Source of the DNA: a virus
IMG/VR virus record: IMGVR_UViG_3300042992_002743
Span: 1-28,007 of that record
Length of the DNA stretch: 28,007 nt
Reading direction: 5' to 3' (one strand)
Shown: piece after piece, positions 1 to 7,358 of the stretch
How positions within the stretch are numbered: the stretch's first letter is position 1
Layout: the number at the start of each line of letters is the position of its first letter
Made by a program: the position numbers and the translations under genes
Notes under the pieces: generated by a model
The model's database searches: none
What the model was told of the DNA's origin: nothing
What the model saw: only the letters and a program-made list of their open reading frames with translations

Positions 1-516
1 AAGATGCTCTCCCCTGCCTGGAACAGTCAAAAGATGACATTCGTCAATTACTAAAGTTCCGATATCTTTTAGATAATCACTTTTCTCAGAATTTATATTT
101 CTTGCCCTATGATTGAGCATTTCTGAGGTCATTATTATCAAATTAGATTCATTTAATTCTTTCTGTCTAGCTGGTGTAATTCGGTAATCGCCTGTGCAAA
201 TAGATATGTTTATGTCGTGAAAATGGTAATTTGGGTCTGTCCATTGATCTATTTTTTCTTGTGCTAATGCTCTAAGAGGAGCAAGAAACATTCCTTTGCC
301 ACCTCGTTTTCTAATTTCGTGAGCAAGAAACATTTCTGCGACAACGGTTTTTCCCGCACTTGTTTTGGCAGCAATTAAAACATTTATATCTTTATCGTAA
401 ATTTCAAATATCCTACTTTGAACTGGGTTGAAATTCTCAAATTCCCAAGATGCCAATGAATATTTATTTGTATTTACCAAATCATTTTGATCTAATATTT
501 CGATAATTGGTGGCAT
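1..516 (-). CDS. Ski2/Hel308-like superfamily 2 helicase (C-terminal part outside window)
   Basis: My own translation of the minus strand from the ATG at 514-516 stays open to the window edge, giving the first 172 residues. Visible motifs are a Q-motif-like 'FNPVQ', Walker A 'AAKTSAGKT', motif Ia 'APLRALAQEK', 'MTSEML' and a Walker B 'VIDECHLL' followed by 'GRGEH'. The 'TSAGKT ... APLRAL ... DE.HLL ... RG' pattern is typical of Ski2-like helicases such as Hel308, which unwind DNA forks or RNA with ATP. The start is supported by GAGG six bases upstream and by the stop of the upstream HNH gene directly abutting it (TAAATG), so the two are probably co-translated. It is distinct from the UvsW-type helicase at 24064-25500. 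The family is fairly sure; the role in the phage is inferred to be replication or recombination. Confidence 0.8.
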   Translation of the reverse strand, partial: MPPIIEILDQNDLVNTNKYSLASWEFENFNPVQSRIFEIYDKDINVLIAAKTSAGKTVVAEMFLAHEIRKRGGKGMFLAPLRALAQEKIDQWTDPNYHFHDINISICTGDYRITPARQKELNESNLIIMTSEMLNHRARNINSEKSDYLKDIGTLVIDECHLLTVPGRGEHL

Positions 517-972
517 TTATTCCTCTAGTCTTTTATTCCAAATGTGATTAATTTCAGTGCCTATAGACTTCATTTCATTTTCAGAAAAGAAATTGCTTTT
601 TATCTTATTGCAAATTAAGCAACAAAGAGCAATATTATCTAATGTATAGTCGCCATAATTGTCAATCCTGTCAATGCCTAATGACTCAACACCTAAGCCA
701 ATTTGAGATTTTATTTTGAACTTATGAATTTCTTTTTCTTTAAGTCCACAATAATGGCATTGTCTATCAGAGTTTCTCAACCATATTAAAAATTCTTCTT
801 CTGAAATAAGAATTTCTGGGTTTCTTTTTCGTTTTCTTTTAAAATTAGAATTGTTTTTTAAATTTTTAAATTTTTGACAATCTTTGCAGACTAGCATTTT
901 CCCAGAAGTGTACCGCAAATCAATATCTGTAGTATTACATTTTTTGCATGCCCATAAATCACCTTGACTCAT
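517..972 (-). CDS. HNH endonuclease with N-terminal zinc-ribbon
   Basis: A 151-residue protein. An N-terminal CxxC pair (C9/C12 and C29/C32) looks like a zinc ribbon, followed by a basic stretch of alternating Lys/Arg near residues 45-50. The C-terminal half has C72xxC75, 'GIDRIDN' at 99-105, 'YTLDNI' at 109-114 and C118xxC121 'CNKIKS', the arrangement of phage HNH nucleases of the DRIDN subclass with structural cysteines. Such proteins cut or nick DNA and are often homing enzymes. I start at the ATG at 970-972 because GGAGG lies just upstream, although the spacing is short (3 nt); an in-frame TTG four codons earlier has no such site. The gene abuts the downstream helicase with no gap. A free-standing homing endonuclease is the likeliest role; a recombination nuclease is possible. 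Confidence 0.82.
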   Translation of the reverse strand: MSQGDLWACKKCNTTDIDLRYTSGKMLVCKDCQKFKNLKNNSNFKRKRKRNPEILISEEEFLIWLRNSDRQCHYCGLKEKEIHKFKIKSQIGLGVESLGIDRIDNYGDYTLDNIALCCLICNKIKSNFFSENEMKSIGTEINHIWNKRLEE

Positions 973-1002
973 TTTCCTCCACAAAAAATTTAAAATAAAT
1001 CA

Positions 1003-1046
1003 GTCACGACAATAGAGGCTATTTTTTCGTCCTCTATTATCGTGAC
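1003..1046. repeat. long inverted repeat (16-bp stem, 12-nt loop)
   Basis: Bases 1003-1018 pair with 1031-1046 over 16 positions with a single mismatch, leaving a 12-nt loop rich in T on the plus strand. It lies between the minus-strand gene ending at 1057 and the HNH gene beginning at 972. On the minus strand the sequence after the stem is T-rich but has no clean T-run, so it may be a weak terminator, an mRNA-stabilising hairpin or a protein-binding site. Confidence 0.6.
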
Positions 1047-1056
1047 AATAAAATTA

Positions 1057-1311
1057 CTATCTATTTATTTCAAATCTTTTTTTATACTCTTTATTTACAT
1101 GCTCATGCATAAAATCTAACATGTCATATAAATCTTTTGGAGAATTTGCTGTTCCTAGCCAACGATCCATTTCTTTATTATTACAAACATAATTAAGAAC
1201 TTCTGAAAGATCGCCAGAATATCTAAAGTTAAGCCTACTATGCAAAACCTTTAAATTCTCATCAGAAAGCCTGTAAAAATACTCTTTTAAAAACTGTTCC
1301 TGCTTCTTCAT
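1057..1311 (-). CDS. small hypothetical protein (84 aa)
   Basis: An 84-residue, mostly helical, charged protein with no motif I can name. The start ATG (1309-1311) has GAGG seven bases upstream, which makes it a credible gene. The middle contains 'WLGTANSPKDLYDML', a helical stretch ending in an acidic and then basic C-terminus. It lies on the same strand as the HNH and helicase genes downstream, separated from them by a strong hairpin at 1003-1046. Its start codon overlaps that of the plus-strand gene at 1310 within a single CATG, so the two genes are divergent and cannot have separate promoters between them. No function proposed. Confidence 0.65.
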   Translation of the reverse strand: MKKQEQFLKEYFYRLSDENLKVLHSRLNFRYSGDLSEVLNYVCNNKEMDRWLGTANSPKDLYDMLDFMHEHVNKEYKKRFEINR

Positions 1312-1669
1312 GGATAAACCTCAAATGGAAATTAAAAATATATTTAACAAACAAAAATTTGAAGAACTACTTGTCACAAAATGGACACATTTTTTAGATG
1401 GTTCCAATTTAATAAAAGTAATAAATGATCTTGTGTTACAAAACAAACATAATTTTGAACTTATTCCAAACACAAGTTATAAAAAAAAAGGCACACAAAT
1501 TATGATCTCAAGATTCCAAAATACAGAACATGGATTTATAATTTGGATCGACTTTTTAGTTCCTTTGCAAAACGAACAAGTTGCCATAGGAACAACCGAA
1601 ATGTTCCTACTATCTAATGGTATTTTAAGTCATTCAAAAACTTTAGGCAATATATATAATTATAATTAA
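1310..1669 (+). CDS. small hypothetical protein (119 aa, start uncertain)
   Basis: An isolated plus-strand gene in a minus-strand block. The protein alternates hydrophobic and polar residues in a way typical of beta-strands, for example 'GFIIWIDFLVPL', so coding is believable. The start is doubtful: neither the ATG at 1310 nor the one at 1325 has a recognisable ribosome site, and the region upstream is the coding part of the divergent neighbour. The stop codon TAA overlaps the stop of the convergent gene at 1666 in one shared TTAA. No family recognised. Confidence 0.5.
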   Translation: MDKPQMEIKNIFNKQKFEELLVTKWTHFLDGSNLIKVINDLVLQNKHNFELIPNTSYKKKGTQIMISRFQNTEHGFIIWIDFLVPLQNEQVAIGTTEMFLLSNGILSHSKTLGNIYNYN

Positions 1670-1965
1670 ACTACATCTAATCGCCTAACTTGTTCGCCAT
1701 CTTGATTTATAAAACTATCATCTAAAATTAACGCATTTTTTTCATCTGCAAATCTAAGCCCAAGATTAAAAGAATCTAGACAAGCAGTTCTATCGTCACG
1801 AGATGCCATAACCCAACAATAATTATCTTTTTTTATAAATTTTCCACTTTGGCTTTCTTGTGTTATCCCAATTTCTAAAGTGACATTATCTGGCAAAAAA
1901 ATTTCTATTTGCCCATGTTTCAATAAATGCTCTACAATTAAACACTGTATTTTGTTTTTACTCAT
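1666..1965 (-). CDS. small hypothetical protein (99 aa)
   Basis: A 99-residue protein starting at the ATG 1963-1965, chosen because GAGG lies five to six bases upstream. A longer frame to 2019 would add a hydrophobic, probably untranslated, leader. Notable residues include 'CWVMASRDDRTAC' in the middle and an acidic-to-basic C-terminus. The upstream neighbour (1988-2458) contains the similar 'YCWTVY' pattern, which hints that both are small related alpha/beta proteins, but this is weak. The gap to that neighbour is 22 bases, suggesting an operon. No function assigned. Confidence 0.6.
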   Translation of the reverse strand: MSKNKIQCLIVEHLLKHGQIEIFLPDNVTLEIGITQESQSGKFIKKDNYCWVMASRDDRTACLDSFNLGLRFADEKNALILDDSFINQDGEQVRRLDVV

Positions 1966-1987
1966 AATAACCTCGCATAAAAATATT

Positions 1988-2458
1988 TTAAATAAAAAAA
2001 ACTTTATTCGGAGGAACATAGAAATATTTCATATCATCATAAAACCCATGCTTCCAATCACCTTGATCTTTATATGGATTAGAGATTACGCTTTCTTGTT
2101 TGTCTAAATACACAGTCCAACAGTAAATTTTTCGATTTTCTTTATAAGTCTCTACCAATGATAATTCTTTATTTCCAAGAAATCTTTTTGCAAATTTACA
2201 AATTACTGGCAATGGTAAATATGTACTATAATCACCATAAAGCTGTAATAAATCTAAATAGTATTTACCATAATCACACCTTTGATAATGTGCGATTAAA
2301 GAATAACCATCTACAATAAAAATTCTTGTTTTAAAAATTAAAAGATCATCATTTTGTAAACTTAAAGTGCAAATCGGATAGTTGTATGGAACTAAAATTT
2401 TTGCTAAATTTTTTAGTTCTTTTATTGACTTATCGATATTTTTACTATGATCTGACAT
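1988..2458 (-). CDS. hypothetical protein (156 aa)
   Basis: A 156-residue soluble protein with many aromatic residues and mixed alpha/beta character. AAGG nine bases upstream of the ATG supports the start. The first 25 residues form a basic amphipathic helix; the remainder contains short beta-like stretches such as 'LLIFKTRIFIVDGYSLIAHY'. The C-terminus ends in a hydrophobic 'KVFFI'. It sits 36 bases downstream of the amidoligase gene and 22 bases upstream of the next small gene, so the three probably share a transcript. I do not recognise a family, and context does not show whether it assists the amidoligase. Confidence 0.65.
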   Translation of the reverse strand: MSDHSKNIDKSIKELKNLAKILVPYNYPICTLSLQNDDLLIFKTRIFIVDGYSLIAHYQRCDYGKYYLDLLQLYGDYSTYLPLPVICKFAKRFLGNKELSLVETYKENRKIYCWTVYLDKQESVISNPYKDQGDWKHGFYDDMKYFYVPPNKVFFI

Positions 2459-2494
2459 ATTATTCTACCTTTTCTATGTCTACTCTATGTATTG

Positions 2495-3508
2495 TTATTT
2501 TTTAAACTTCTCATGAAAAAAATCACAATTAAAAACATTATGATTTGATGATCTTAATTTATCTAAAGTGTTTTCCATATTGAACTTACATTCACTACCA
2601 AAAATTCCACGATCAGCATTGGAAATATTCTGTTGAAGCCTAATATATAGCCAAAATCTAAGCTCTTTCATGCCTTCAGATAAATTTTTATCATCGTCTA
2701 AATGCAAAAATTGTAAAAACTCCTCAATGGTTAACCAAGAATAACTAGAAAAAGAATCACCATCTTTATAATCACAAGGCAATTTTCTTTCTAGCGAACA
2801 TTTTATAAAATGTAAAATCAATAAAATATAGTTTTTAGCATTAAAATAACTAATGCAACATGATGAATCCATAATTCTAAATTCAATTGTATTTCTTTTT
2901 CTGTTAACCATGTGGTAAGTGTTTAAAGTAAAATACTTATGCTTTCCAAGCTGATTAATTAAATATCCACTATCATGCATTTCATTTTTAACACTTTCAA
3001 CAATCGATGTAAAAGACAACATTTGGCAATATTTGCTTTTTCTTCTTTTAATTGGAACTATATCCATAAAAACATTTTCGCATTTAATCCACCACGAAAT
3101 AATTGCACCTAAATCATCTTTTTTCAAATCATTTACATCAACATGAATATGAAAAGAACATCTTGAATCGGCTTGCACAAAATTATCAGTTGAAAATGAA
3201 TTAACGACAGAGCAAACACTTTTGATTCCAGTCATACCTTTTAAAACTGGTGTGCATATTTCTATTCCACAACTACTATCTGGTTTTAATATCCAAGAGT
3301 CATTGTGGTGATTATTTTGCCATCGATGAATATCAACTTTGTTTTTAACCGTTTTTTGTACTAAATTTGCTATGTATCCTATGCCTTCTGGTAGGTTTCC
3401 GAATTCATATCCAGAAGGTCTATTCCTAAGATCGAAAGCGTTCAATTCAATCTCAACGCCAAATCTTCTTGAACTATCACATGATATTAAATTTCTGTTA
3501 TTGTCCAC
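2495..3508 (-). CDS. amidoligase-like enzyme (COOH-NH2 ligase)
   Basis: A 337-residue protein matching the general pattern of the Amidoligase_2 family, ATP-dependent relatives of glutamine synthetase and glutamate-cysteine ligase that form amide bonds. Visible are 'FGVEIELN' (residues 16-23) with the metal-binding acidic pair, 'KPDSSCGIE' (75-83), 'CSFHIHVD' (117-124) and 'NTIEFRIMD' near 206-214. Length is normal for the family. The only reasonable start is GTG at 3506-3508, preceded by a strong GAGGG eight bases away. In other genomes these enzymes are often next to a glutamine amidotransferase or peptidase; no such partner is adjacent here, although an M14 peptidase lies at 22199. The substrate cannot be deduced: a peptide tag, a protein side chain or a cell-wall peptide are all possible. 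Divergent from the gene at 3564. Confidence 0.75.
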   Translation of the reverse strand: MDNNRNLISCDSSRRFGVEIELNAFDLRNRPSGYEFGNLPEGIGYIANLVQKTVKNKVDIHRWQNNHHNDSWILKPDSSCGIEICTPVLKGMTGIKSVCSVVNSFSTDNFVQADSRCSFHIHVDVNDLKKDDLGAIISWWIKCENVFMDIVPIKRRKSKYCQMLSFTSIVESVKNEMHDSGYLINQLGKHKYFTLNTYHMVNRKRNTIEFRIMDSSCCISYFNAKNYILLILHFIKCSLERKLPCDYKDGDSFSSYSWLTIEEFLQFLHLDDDKNLSEGMKELRFWLYIRLQQNISNADRGIFGSECKFNMENTLDKLRSSNHNVFNCDFFHEKFKK

Positions 3509-3530
3509 GCTTGGTTCCCTCGTTTATAAT

Positions 3531-3538
3531 TATAAATA
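3531..3538 (+). promoter_or_regulatory. T4-type late promoter octamer
   Basis: TATAAATA, an exact match to the T4 late-promoter consensus, lies 33 bases before the start codon at 3564 and in the right orientation. Transcription would begin near 3544, leaving room for the AAGGAG ribosome site at about 3554. The region is AT-rich, so chance occurrence is possible, but intergenic position and spacing favour function. Confidence 0.55.
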
Positions 3539-3563
3539 ATATTCTATCCAAAGGAGAATAACG

Positions 3564-3995
3564 ATGAATTGTTTATTAGTAAAATTAAAAGACAAAAGAA
3601 AATTCCTTACAAGCAAAAACAATTTAGATCAACTAATTGAGTTTGCAAATACATTTAAAGCAGAATTATCATTAGTTGAAACCAATTGCAAAAATATAAA
3701 ATCATTAGAGGAACTTGCTAATGATATTTGTGATACCAATTGCAAACAAGAAGATTTTGATTATAAAGAAATTGAAAAAATTGCAAAAAAAAAATCAAAC
3801 AAAATATTTGAACAAATGATAAAAGATCTAAAAAGCAAAAAAACAATTGATATTAGCAAAATAAAATGTGAATTTAGCAAACAAGGATTGGAAGAAAAAG
3901 AAATATCTGCACAAATACAAAAAGCCAAGAATTACATCAAAAAAATTGGGTTTACATTGAATAAAATCGATAAAAATAAGTATAAAATAAATTAA
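3564..3995 (+). CDS. small lysine-rich hypothetical protein (143 aa)
   Basis: A 143-residue, strongly lysine-rich and helical protein. AAGGAG seven bases upstream gives a good start. Two 'CK' cysteines ('ETNCKN' and 'DTNCKQ') are spaced through the first half; the second half, from about residue 75, looks like helices ending in a short beta hairpin ('GFTLNKIDKNKYKIN'), reminiscent of a small winged-helix, but I cannot confirm this. It is convergent with the sigma factor gene, with only seven bases between the two stops, and has its own T4-type late promoter octamer. No function is proposed; a small DNA-binding or regulatory role is only a guess. Confidence 0.7.
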   Translation: MNCLLVKLKDKRKFLTSKNNLDQLIEFANTFKAELSLVETNCKNIKSLEELANDICDTNCKQEDFDYKEIEKIAKKKSNKIFEQMIKDLKSKKTIDISKIKCEFSKQGLEEKEISAQIQKAKNYIKKIGFTLNKIDKNKYKIN

Positions 3996-4002
3996 ATAAT
4001 TC

Positions 4003-4917
4003 TTATTTTAATAGAAAAACTTTATTTTCATCCATTAAATCTTTTAGCTTTATCAATATAGAAGCTACAATTTGTCTAACTCTTTCTCTTGTTATTCCTA
4101 ATTTTTTCCCAATATGTCTTAACGAATAATATTCTTTTTTACAATTGATTCCAAATTTCATGCAAATAATAAATCTTTGCCTTTTATTGCATCGCTTTAG
4201 CAAAGATTCCACACAATGATTTATGTGTTCCTTTTCGCAAAAATTACTCAAAGGATCTTCTATTACAGGATTAAGTTGTTCTGTCAATTGAATGCTTCTA
4301 AGCATTATGATAATCATTTGTAGATTTTTAGGATAAGTTCCAAAATCATTAATGTTTTCAATTTCTAATTCTTTTTCAATATTTTTCACATCATTAAAAG
4401 CAAGAGTTTGAAAAATTACAGTTGATATTTTTTGCAATTTTGAATAAACATTTGTCGGAACTTTAACAAAATATCTATTGTGAGATATGTATTTATAAAT
4501 TCTTTTATAAATATGAAAAAGTACATAATAACTAAATTTAACATTCTTGCTTGCATCATAACCATTTATTGCCTCATAAATACCCAAAACACCTTCTTGA
4601 ATGCAATCAGGCATTAAATCAACAGGGATATTTATTTTTTTTCCCATCCAATAAATCAATTTATAACAAGAAAAAACAAGTTTATCACAAGCCTTTATAT
4701 CGCCATTTTTGGCACTTTTAACAAGATTCATTTGCTCTTGTGTTGTTAATTTTTTTTTAAAATTTTCTTGTTCTATTTTGTCGAATGTGAAGTCACGATA
4801 AAATTTAATACCATAATTTTTTTTTAAACTAAATTCAAAAAGTCTGTCTAATTTAGTTATTTTAAATTTTTGCCAATTTTTAAACGACTTGGTATTTCCC
4901 AATTTAACAGAACTCAT
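4003..4917 (-). CDS. phage-encoded sigma-70-family RNA polymerase sigma factor
   Basis: A 304-residue sigma factor that would direct host RNA polymerase to phage promoters. Region 2 is at about residues 75-148, with 'CIQEGVLGIYEAINGYD' and 'KFSYYVLFHIYKRI', the core-binding and -10-recognition helices. A region-3-like 'VKVPTNVYSKLQKI' follows at 151-164. Region 4, with the helix-turn-helix 'SLRHIGKKLGITRERVRQI', is near the C-terminus. This full domain set is closer to group 2/3 bacterial sigma factors than to the much shorter T4 gp55. Region 1.1 is absent. AAGGAG six bases upstream fixes the start. It is the last gene of the minus block after the UvsX terminator, so it likely has its own promoter just upstream of 4917, where TTGATG can be seen without a convincing -10. 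Its target promoters are unknown; the TATAAATA octamer at 3531 is one candidate. Confidence 0.92.
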   Translation of the reverse strand: MSSVKLGNTKSFKNWQKFKITKLDRLFEFSLKKNYGIKFYRDFTFDKIEQENFKKKLTTQEQMNLVKSAKNGDIKACDKLVFSCYKLIYWMGKKINIPVDLMPDCIQEGVLGIYEAINGYDASKNVKFSYYVLFHIYKRIYKYISHNRYFVKVPTNVYSKLQKISTVIFQTLAFNDVKNIEKELEIENINDFGTYPKNLQMIIIMLRSIQLTEQLNPVIEDPLSNFCEKEHINHCVESLLKRCNKRQRFIICMKFGINCKKEYYSLRHIGKKLGITRERVRQIVASILIKLKDLMDENKVFLLK

Positions 4918-4974
4918 CAGCTACTCCTTAACTTGTATGACAAATAATATTGATTAATTCATCAAAGTAAAGGC

Positions 4975-5013
4975 AAAAAAAAAGGAATTACCTAAATCAA
5001 AGGTAATTCCCTT
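4975..5013 (-). terminator. rho-independent terminator after uvsX
   Basis: On the minus strand a 9-bp perfect stem (5002-5010 with 4984-4992) with a 9-nt loop is followed by a run of nine T (4975-4983). It begins about 20 bases after the UvsX stop codon and separates UvsX from the sigma factor gene. Confidence 0.88.
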
Positions 5014-5031
5014 TTAAAGTTAAATTTAAAA

Positions 5032-6234
5032 TTATTCTAATTCTTCGTCTATCACATCGTCATCATCTGAACCCAATACATCAGTTTCGATGACATCAGC
5101 ACCAAGCTTAAAGTTCATTGCATCCTTAAAAGGCTCAAAATAATCAACCAACTCCTGCTCAGATGTAGCATCCACCAAACTTGGATATTTAAGCAATATT
5201 TCAAGTGGCACTTCATTTTTATCAAGCGAAGCCTTGAACTTTACTTCTTCTCCATTGGAAAATGCATCTGCGATGACAAAATTACCAGCACTTTTAGCCA
5301 CAATTCTATTCGCATCAAGCAAACAAGACAATAAGCCACTAACAGGATTTATTCCATGTTCAAAAAGCAATTGAATGTTTTCTGTTGAAATAAATGGCGT
5401 GTGAGTCTTATTCTTGACATTTTTAACACGAATGTTAATTCCAAGAATCTTGGTTTTTTTTGCACTGATTTTATATTCTATCTTCTTCATTGTAGATGTT
5501 TCTAATCTACATGAAGCATAGAATGGTAAAGCGTTACCACCGCCAGCAGTTGTGGTTGGATTGCCATAAAGAACACCTATCTTGGATCTTGTCTGATTCA
5601 AAATAACAACAGTGGCATCATTGGTTTCCATAACAGTATTAAGCTTACGGAATTCTCTAGAACAAATCTTAGCCCGTTCACCTGGCTGTTCATTGCCACC
5701 CACAATGCGTTTAAAATCAGCTTTTGAGGCATTCTCTGGAAGCTTGACCTCTCTAAGCTCTCTAGCTGATGGACTCACGCCAATAGAATCGTAGACGATT
5801 GCAATAGGGCAGTCTTTTCTTTTCGAACGAACAAATTCGATAGATTTATACATCTTCAAAAAAACATCTTCCAAACTCTGAGGAGTATGCCTCACAATTT
5901 TAGTAAGATCACAATGTGATGCCTTTTGAATAAATTCTTTATTAGCTGAATTTTCACAATCCTCAAGAATTGCAATTCCATCCTGTCTCTGACTTCCAAA
6001 TAAAATATTTGTTCCTATCAATGATTTTGATGACGAAGAAGGACCATATATTTCAGTTAGCTTTCCGCCCGGAATACCACCACCCATAAACTTTCCACTA
6101 CAAATATAATTTATCGCAAGATTCCCAGTATCAACAAAATACTTCACACTATCAATCTTGGCAACAATATCGCCACCAGTTTGATTTGCTAAATCTTGAA
6201 AAAATGAATCATCATCGACCTTTCTTTTGGCCAT
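5032..6234 (-). CDS. uvsX: UvsX-like RecA-family recombinase
   Basis: A 400-residue RecA/UvsX strand-exchange protein that forms filaments on single-stranded DNA for recombination and recombination-dependent replication. The Walker A is 'GPSSSSKS' (residues 64-71), lacking the usual glycine before lysine; T4 UvsX shows the same departure, so this points to the UvsX branch rather than to a defect. Other RecA-like signs are 'CPIAIVYDSIG' (Walker B), 'VVILNQTR' (L2-proximal strand) and 'TTTAGGGNALPFYASCRL'. The tail is strongly acidic ('GSDDDDVIDEELE'), as in gp32-interacting recombinases. I start at the ATG 6232-6234, eight bases after GAGG; a GTG three codons earlier overlaps that site. It follows the SSB gene by about 80 bases, with a terminator hairpin between them. 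Confidence 0.93.
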   Translation of the reverse strand: MAKRKVDDDSFFQDLANQTGGDIVAKIDSVKYFVDTGNLAINYICSGKFMGGGIPGGKLTEIYGPSSSSKSLIGTNILFGSQRQDGIAILEDCENSANKEFIQKASHCDLTKIVRHTPQSLEDVFLKMYKSIEFVRSKRKDCPIAIVYDSIGVSPSARELREVKLPENASKADFKRIVGGNEQPGERAKICSREFRKLNTVMETNDATVVILNQTRSKIGVLYGNPTTTAGGGNALPFYASCRLETSTMKKIEYKISAKKTKILGINIRVKNVKNKTHTPFISTENIQLLFEHGINPVSGLLSCLLDANRIVAKSAGNFVIADAFSNGEEVKFKASLDKNEVPLEILLKYPSLVDATSEQELVDYFEPFKDAMNFKLGADVIETDVLGSDDDDVIDEELE

Positions 6235-6270
6235 GTTAAACACCTCGGTAAAAATGTAATTATTTTTTTA

Positions 6271-6304
6271 AAAAAATAGGTGGAATCACTGACTCCACCT
6301 ATTT
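6271..6304 (-). terminator. terminator-like hairpin between ssb and uvsX
   Basis: A perfect 11-bp stem (6294-6304 with 6274-6284) and 9-nt loop begin 13 bases after the SSB stop and run into T-residues on the minus strand, with a matching A-run beyond. It would end or attenuate SSB transcription. Because no obvious promoter lies between it and UvsX, partial read-through probably sets the SSB to UvsX ratio. Confidence 0.8.
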
Positions 6305-6316
6305 GAAGACAGGGAA

Positions 6317-7330
6317 TTAAATACCTTCTAATTCTTTCAAAAAGTCATCATCAGCAAGAGATGCAGAATCATCCGTTTTGGAAACTACCTTTGCAGTTTT
6401 CTTGACAGATAAAATTTCTTCATCAATAGTATCTGAACCAGAAATTACATTTGAAGAACTTAAGTTAGATCTAGAAGAAGATCCCGATGAATTACGAAAT
6501 TCATCTAAAGAATCATCTTGTTGGCCTTCTACTATCATTCCGCAATGAACTCTCAAGGCATGCTTAATATCATCGCCAGATTTGATAATACGAAGAGACT
6601 GAAGGTCTTGTAAACTTGTTAGCCATTTTTCAAGCTCTTCTGAGGTGCCTGAAGAAGAAACTTCTTCAAACTTTGAAAAGTCATAGTTTGGATATTCTCT
6701 ATTGCCACTCTTAACAACTTTTTTAACAAGTCTAAAATCACGACCAGTTGTTGGATGTGTAATATCCCCTAATTCCTTTTCTCCAGCAGCCTCATCACCA
6801 AGAATTGCTCTCAAAATCTTAGCATGAACTTGTTTGCCACATGAATAAATTTTTGGCCCTACATTTGTTCCTACTATAGACTTATTTTTAGGATCTACTT
6901 CCGATCTAACGATAACATTGTAATAATATCGTTCAACTGGCTTTAACTCCCTAGCACTGTTACGCATATCTTCTTGATCTTTGCCAGACAGTCCTTCAGA
7001 TTTTTGCCATAAATCACTATAGTACTTACAAATAATGCAATCTCCACGCCATTGTGGACCCCTATCAGTATCGGTAAGAGTTTTAGGACAATGGAATATT
7101 CTTTTCTGATTCGTAGTTGGATTATTTAAAGTGTGAATTCTTGTCGCACAATACAACTTTTGGCCTTTTCTCTTAGGCAAAAAACGCATCAAAACAAATC
7201 CATCACGGTCAGGAAGTCGTACATATTTTGCAAAGTACTCTTCGTTTTGACCCGTGTTGCTTTCTGAATTTACTCGTTTGGATTCTTTTTTTAACTCGTT
7301 AAGATCGAGTGGTTCGTAATCGATACCCAT
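6317..7330 (-). CDS. gp32-like single-stranded DNA-binding protein
   Basis: A 337-residue SSB of the T4 gp32 type, which coats single-stranded DNA during replication and recruits partner proteins. The core shows 'GFVLMRFLP' (44-52), then a zinc-site pattern H66 ... C81 ... C98xxC101, similar to the His-Cys-Cys-Cys zinc site of gp32, and a central aromatic stretch 'ERYYYNVIV'. A long serine-rich linker (about 275-300) leads to an acidic tail ending 'DDDFLKELEGI', the usual protein-docking tip of SSBs. I start at the ATG 7328-7330, preceded by AGG(CAGG) at suitable spacing; the longer frame to 7375 reads through leader hairpins. Neighbours are UvsX downstream and a promoter plus hairpin array upstream. 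Confidence 0.88.
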   Translation of the reverse strand: MGIDYEPLDLNELKKESKRVNSESNTGQNEEYFAKYVRLPDRDGFVLMRFLPKRKGQKLYCATRIHTLNNPTTNQKRIFHCPKTLTDTDRGPQWRGDCIICKYYSDLWQKSEGLSGKDQEDMRNSARELKPVERYYYNVIVRSEVDPKNKSIVGTNVGPKIYSCGKQVHAKILRAILGDEAAGEKELGDITHPTTGRDFRLVKKVVKSGNREYPNYDFSKFEEVSSSGTSEELEKWLTSLQDLQSLRIIKSGDDIKHALRVHCGMIVEGQQDDSLDEFRNSSGSSSRSNLSSSNVISGSDTIDEEILSVKKTAKVVSKTDDSASLADDDFLKELEGI

Positions 7331-7358
7331 GATAGCACCTGCCTTTAAATGATGGTTC

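Noticed and set aside
4489-4496. Further T4-late octamers (TATAAATA) on the minus strand inside coding regions, also near 19600 and 19863
   Set aside because: They lie within genes and the sequence is AT-rich enough to produce them by chance; only the intergenic copy at 3531 has a fitting gene behind it.
5612-5794. Small plus-strand frames over UvsX, the polymerase and other minus-strand genes
   Set aside because: They mirror well-supported genes, lack ribosome sites and show no recognisable protein pattern.
6232-6243. GTG start three codons upstream for UvsX
   Set aside because: It overlaps the GAGGTG ribosome site that serves the ATG at 6234.
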